This document shows positions 6,609 to 7,257 of a stretch of DNA of 7,257 nucleotides, piece after piece. The notes below the pieces were generated by a model. The model was not told the origin of the DNA and made no database searches. It was given only the letters and a program-made list of their open reading frames with translations. The stretch spans positions 1 to 7,257 of the forward strand of contig CAMNJG010000075.1 in NCBI GenBank assembly GCA_946541285.1. The letters are read 5' to 3'. The DNA comes from an uncultured Clostridia bacterium. GTDB lineage: Bacteria; Bacillota; Clostridia; Peptostreptococcales; Anaerovoracaceae. The first letter of the stretch is position 1, and each line of letters opens with the position of its first letter. The position numbers and the translations under genes are program-made.

Positions 6609-6824
6609 ATGAATACCAGAGAAAAATGTAATCAGATTCTGGATACAATGTCTGATTTTCAAATTGAGCTTGTATTTGCATACCTACAGGGAATGACCGC
6701 ATTGTCCGAAGCTGAAGATGATGCTTTTTGCGAAGAATTATATCATAACTATCTTAACAGTCCTGACAAAAATGATTTCATTTCTGAAGATGAGCTTTTT
6801 AAAGAATTGGGAATTGCTTTATGA
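6609..6824 (+). CDS. Probable RelB-type antitoxin of a type II toxin-antitoxin pair
   Basis: A 71-residue acidic, mostly helical protein immediately before a RelE-like toxin, which is the usual arrangement. Antitoxins of this sort bind and block the toxin and often repress their own promoter. The identification rests mainly on size, acidity (many Asp/Glu, with DDAFCEELYHNYL and ISEDELFKELGI near the C terminus) and partner. The C-terminal helix would be expected to wrap around the toxin. I do not see a clear ribbon-helix-helix N terminus; residues 1-30 (from MNTREKCNQILDTM) look helical instead, so DNA binding is uncertain. AAAAGGAG lies 9 bases before the ATG, a strong ribosome binding site. 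The stop overlaps the toxin start as ATGA. The region is visibly more A/T-rich than the cobalamin operon. Confidence 0.75.
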   Translation: MNTREKCNQILDTMSDFQIELVFAYLQGMTALSEAEDDAFCEELYHNYLNSPDKNDFISEDELFKELGIAL

Positions 6825-7063
6825 AATACAGAATTGTTTATGACAGACCAGCAGTGAAGTTTTTAAAAAAGCAATCCAAAGAAACGCAAACGAGAATCAT
6901 CAGGGCAATCCATAAGCTTCCAATTGAAGGAGACATTAAAGCTTTATCTGGAAACAAAGGATTTTTCAGACTTCGTATCGGTAGTTTCCGCGTCATTTAC
7001 TCTGTCGAACATGATTTACTGATCATTCGGATTCTTGATATTGGGAACAGGGGAGATATATAA
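6821..7063 (+). CDS. RelE/ParE-superfamily toxin, probable ribosome-dependent mRNA interferase
   Basis: An 80-residue basic protein with the RelE/ParE core: MKYRIVYDRPAVKFLKK at the N terminus (strand then Lys-rich helix), IKALSGNKGFFRLRIGSFRV at 39-58 and ILDIGNRGDI at 71-80. In RelE family toxins, basic residues in the central sheet contact mRNA in the ribosomal A site; the Arg residues at 50, 52 and 57 and Lys 40 and 46 are the likely counterparts. Most members continue after this final motif with a Tyr, often as GDIYK or similar. Here the frame stops at Ile80, discussed as a finding. Alternatives are a ParE-like gyrase toxin or a non-toxic relative. It overlaps the antitoxin by 4 bases, so translation is coupled. 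Confidence 0.85.
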   Translation: MKYRIVYDRPAVKFLKKQSKETQTRIIRAIHKLPIEGDIKALSGNKGFFRLRIGSFRVIYSVEHDLLIIRILDIGNRGDI

Positions 7064-7086
7064 ATGACAAATGCATTCGTAAAACC

Positions 7087-7115
7087 ACGATACTGTCAGA
7101 GGTATCGTATTCTTT
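7087..7115 (+). terminator. Weak candidate terminator after the toxin-antitoxin pair
   Basis: ACGATAC at 7087-7093 pairs perfectly with GTATCGT at 7102-7108 around an 8-base loop, followed by ATTCTTT. The stem is only 7 bp and A/T-rich and the T-tract is interrupted, so termination would be modest. Its place, 24 bases after the toxin stop and before the next gene, fits. Confidence 0.4.
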
Positions 7116-7191
7116 GAATTTAAGTTTTCAACAGTCCGTAAACTCCAACAAAAAATCTCCTTTTATATCATATCCACGAGGCAAAAGAATT

Positions 7192-7257
7192 ATGGATAAC
7201 CGAAAATACGAAGCGTTCCTGAGGATTTCGGAAACAGGAAGCATTACAAAAGCCGCG
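7192..7257 (+). CDS. LysR-type transcriptional regulator, N-terminal fragment cut by the window edge
   Basis: Only 22 codons are visible, reading MDNRKYEAFLRISETG then SITKAA. This matches the start of the winged helix-turn-helix of LysR regulators, where the pattern is a hydrophobic helix, a short turn with GS-(I/L/F)-(T/S), then the (K/R)AA that opens the next helix. The family binds DNA as tetramers and responds to small ligands through a C-terminal domain that is outside the window, so the effector and target cannot be inferred. CGAGG ends 10 bases before the ATG, an adequate ribosome binding site. A weak promoter may lie at 7114-7144 (TTGAAT, 19 bases, TAAACT). LysR genes often face the genes they control, but nothing here ties it to the cobalamin operon. 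Confidence 0.8.
   Translation, partial: MDNRKYEAFLRISETGSITKAA

Overview
The window looks like chromosome from an anaerobic Clostridia/Lachnospiraceae-type bacterium. The evidence is a complete block of anaerobic (early-cobalt) cobalamin genes carrying two domain fusions (CbiH-CbiJ and CbiE-CbiT), AGGAG-type ribosome binding sites, and a small RelBE-like module next door. Genus cannot be fixed from the sequence.

Layout. Positions 1-111 hold a strong intrinsic-terminator hairpin that reads on the plus strand. Positions 112-6283 (or 6313) are a tightly packed minus-strand operon, transcribed right to left: cbiD, cbiF, cbiG, cbiH-cbiJ fusion, cbiE-cbiT fusion. Each junction overlaps or has a 2-base gap, so translation is probably coupled. 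Positions 6284-6608 form a divergent intergenic region with an extended -10 facing cbiD and a probable promoter facing the plus strand. I see no cobalamin riboswitch in it. Positions 6609-7063 encode a plus-strand antitoxin/toxin pair overlapping by 4 bases. A weak hairpin follows, and at 7192 the first 22 codons of a LysR-type regulator run off the window edge.

How the genes work together. The five minus-strand genes encode seven activities that cover consecutive steps of corrin-ring construction: ring contraction and C17 methylation (CbiH), C11 methylation (CbiF), lactone opening with loss of the C20 fragment (CbiG), C1 methylation (CbiD), reduction (CbiJ), C15 methylation with decarboxylation (CbiT) and C5 methylation (CbiE). 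This takes cobalt-precorrin-3 to cobalt-precorrin-8. The chelatase, CbiL, CbiC and the amidation, adenosylation and nucleotide-loop genes are not here and presumably lie outside the window. The main oddities are a spacer of about 134 residues inside CbiD, the lack of a visible B12 riboswitch, a RelE-like toxin that stops just before its usual C-terminal tyrosine, and a stop-free but start-less reading frame in the divergent intergenic region. I found no clearly new biological system; most of the window is a recognisable biosynthetic operon.
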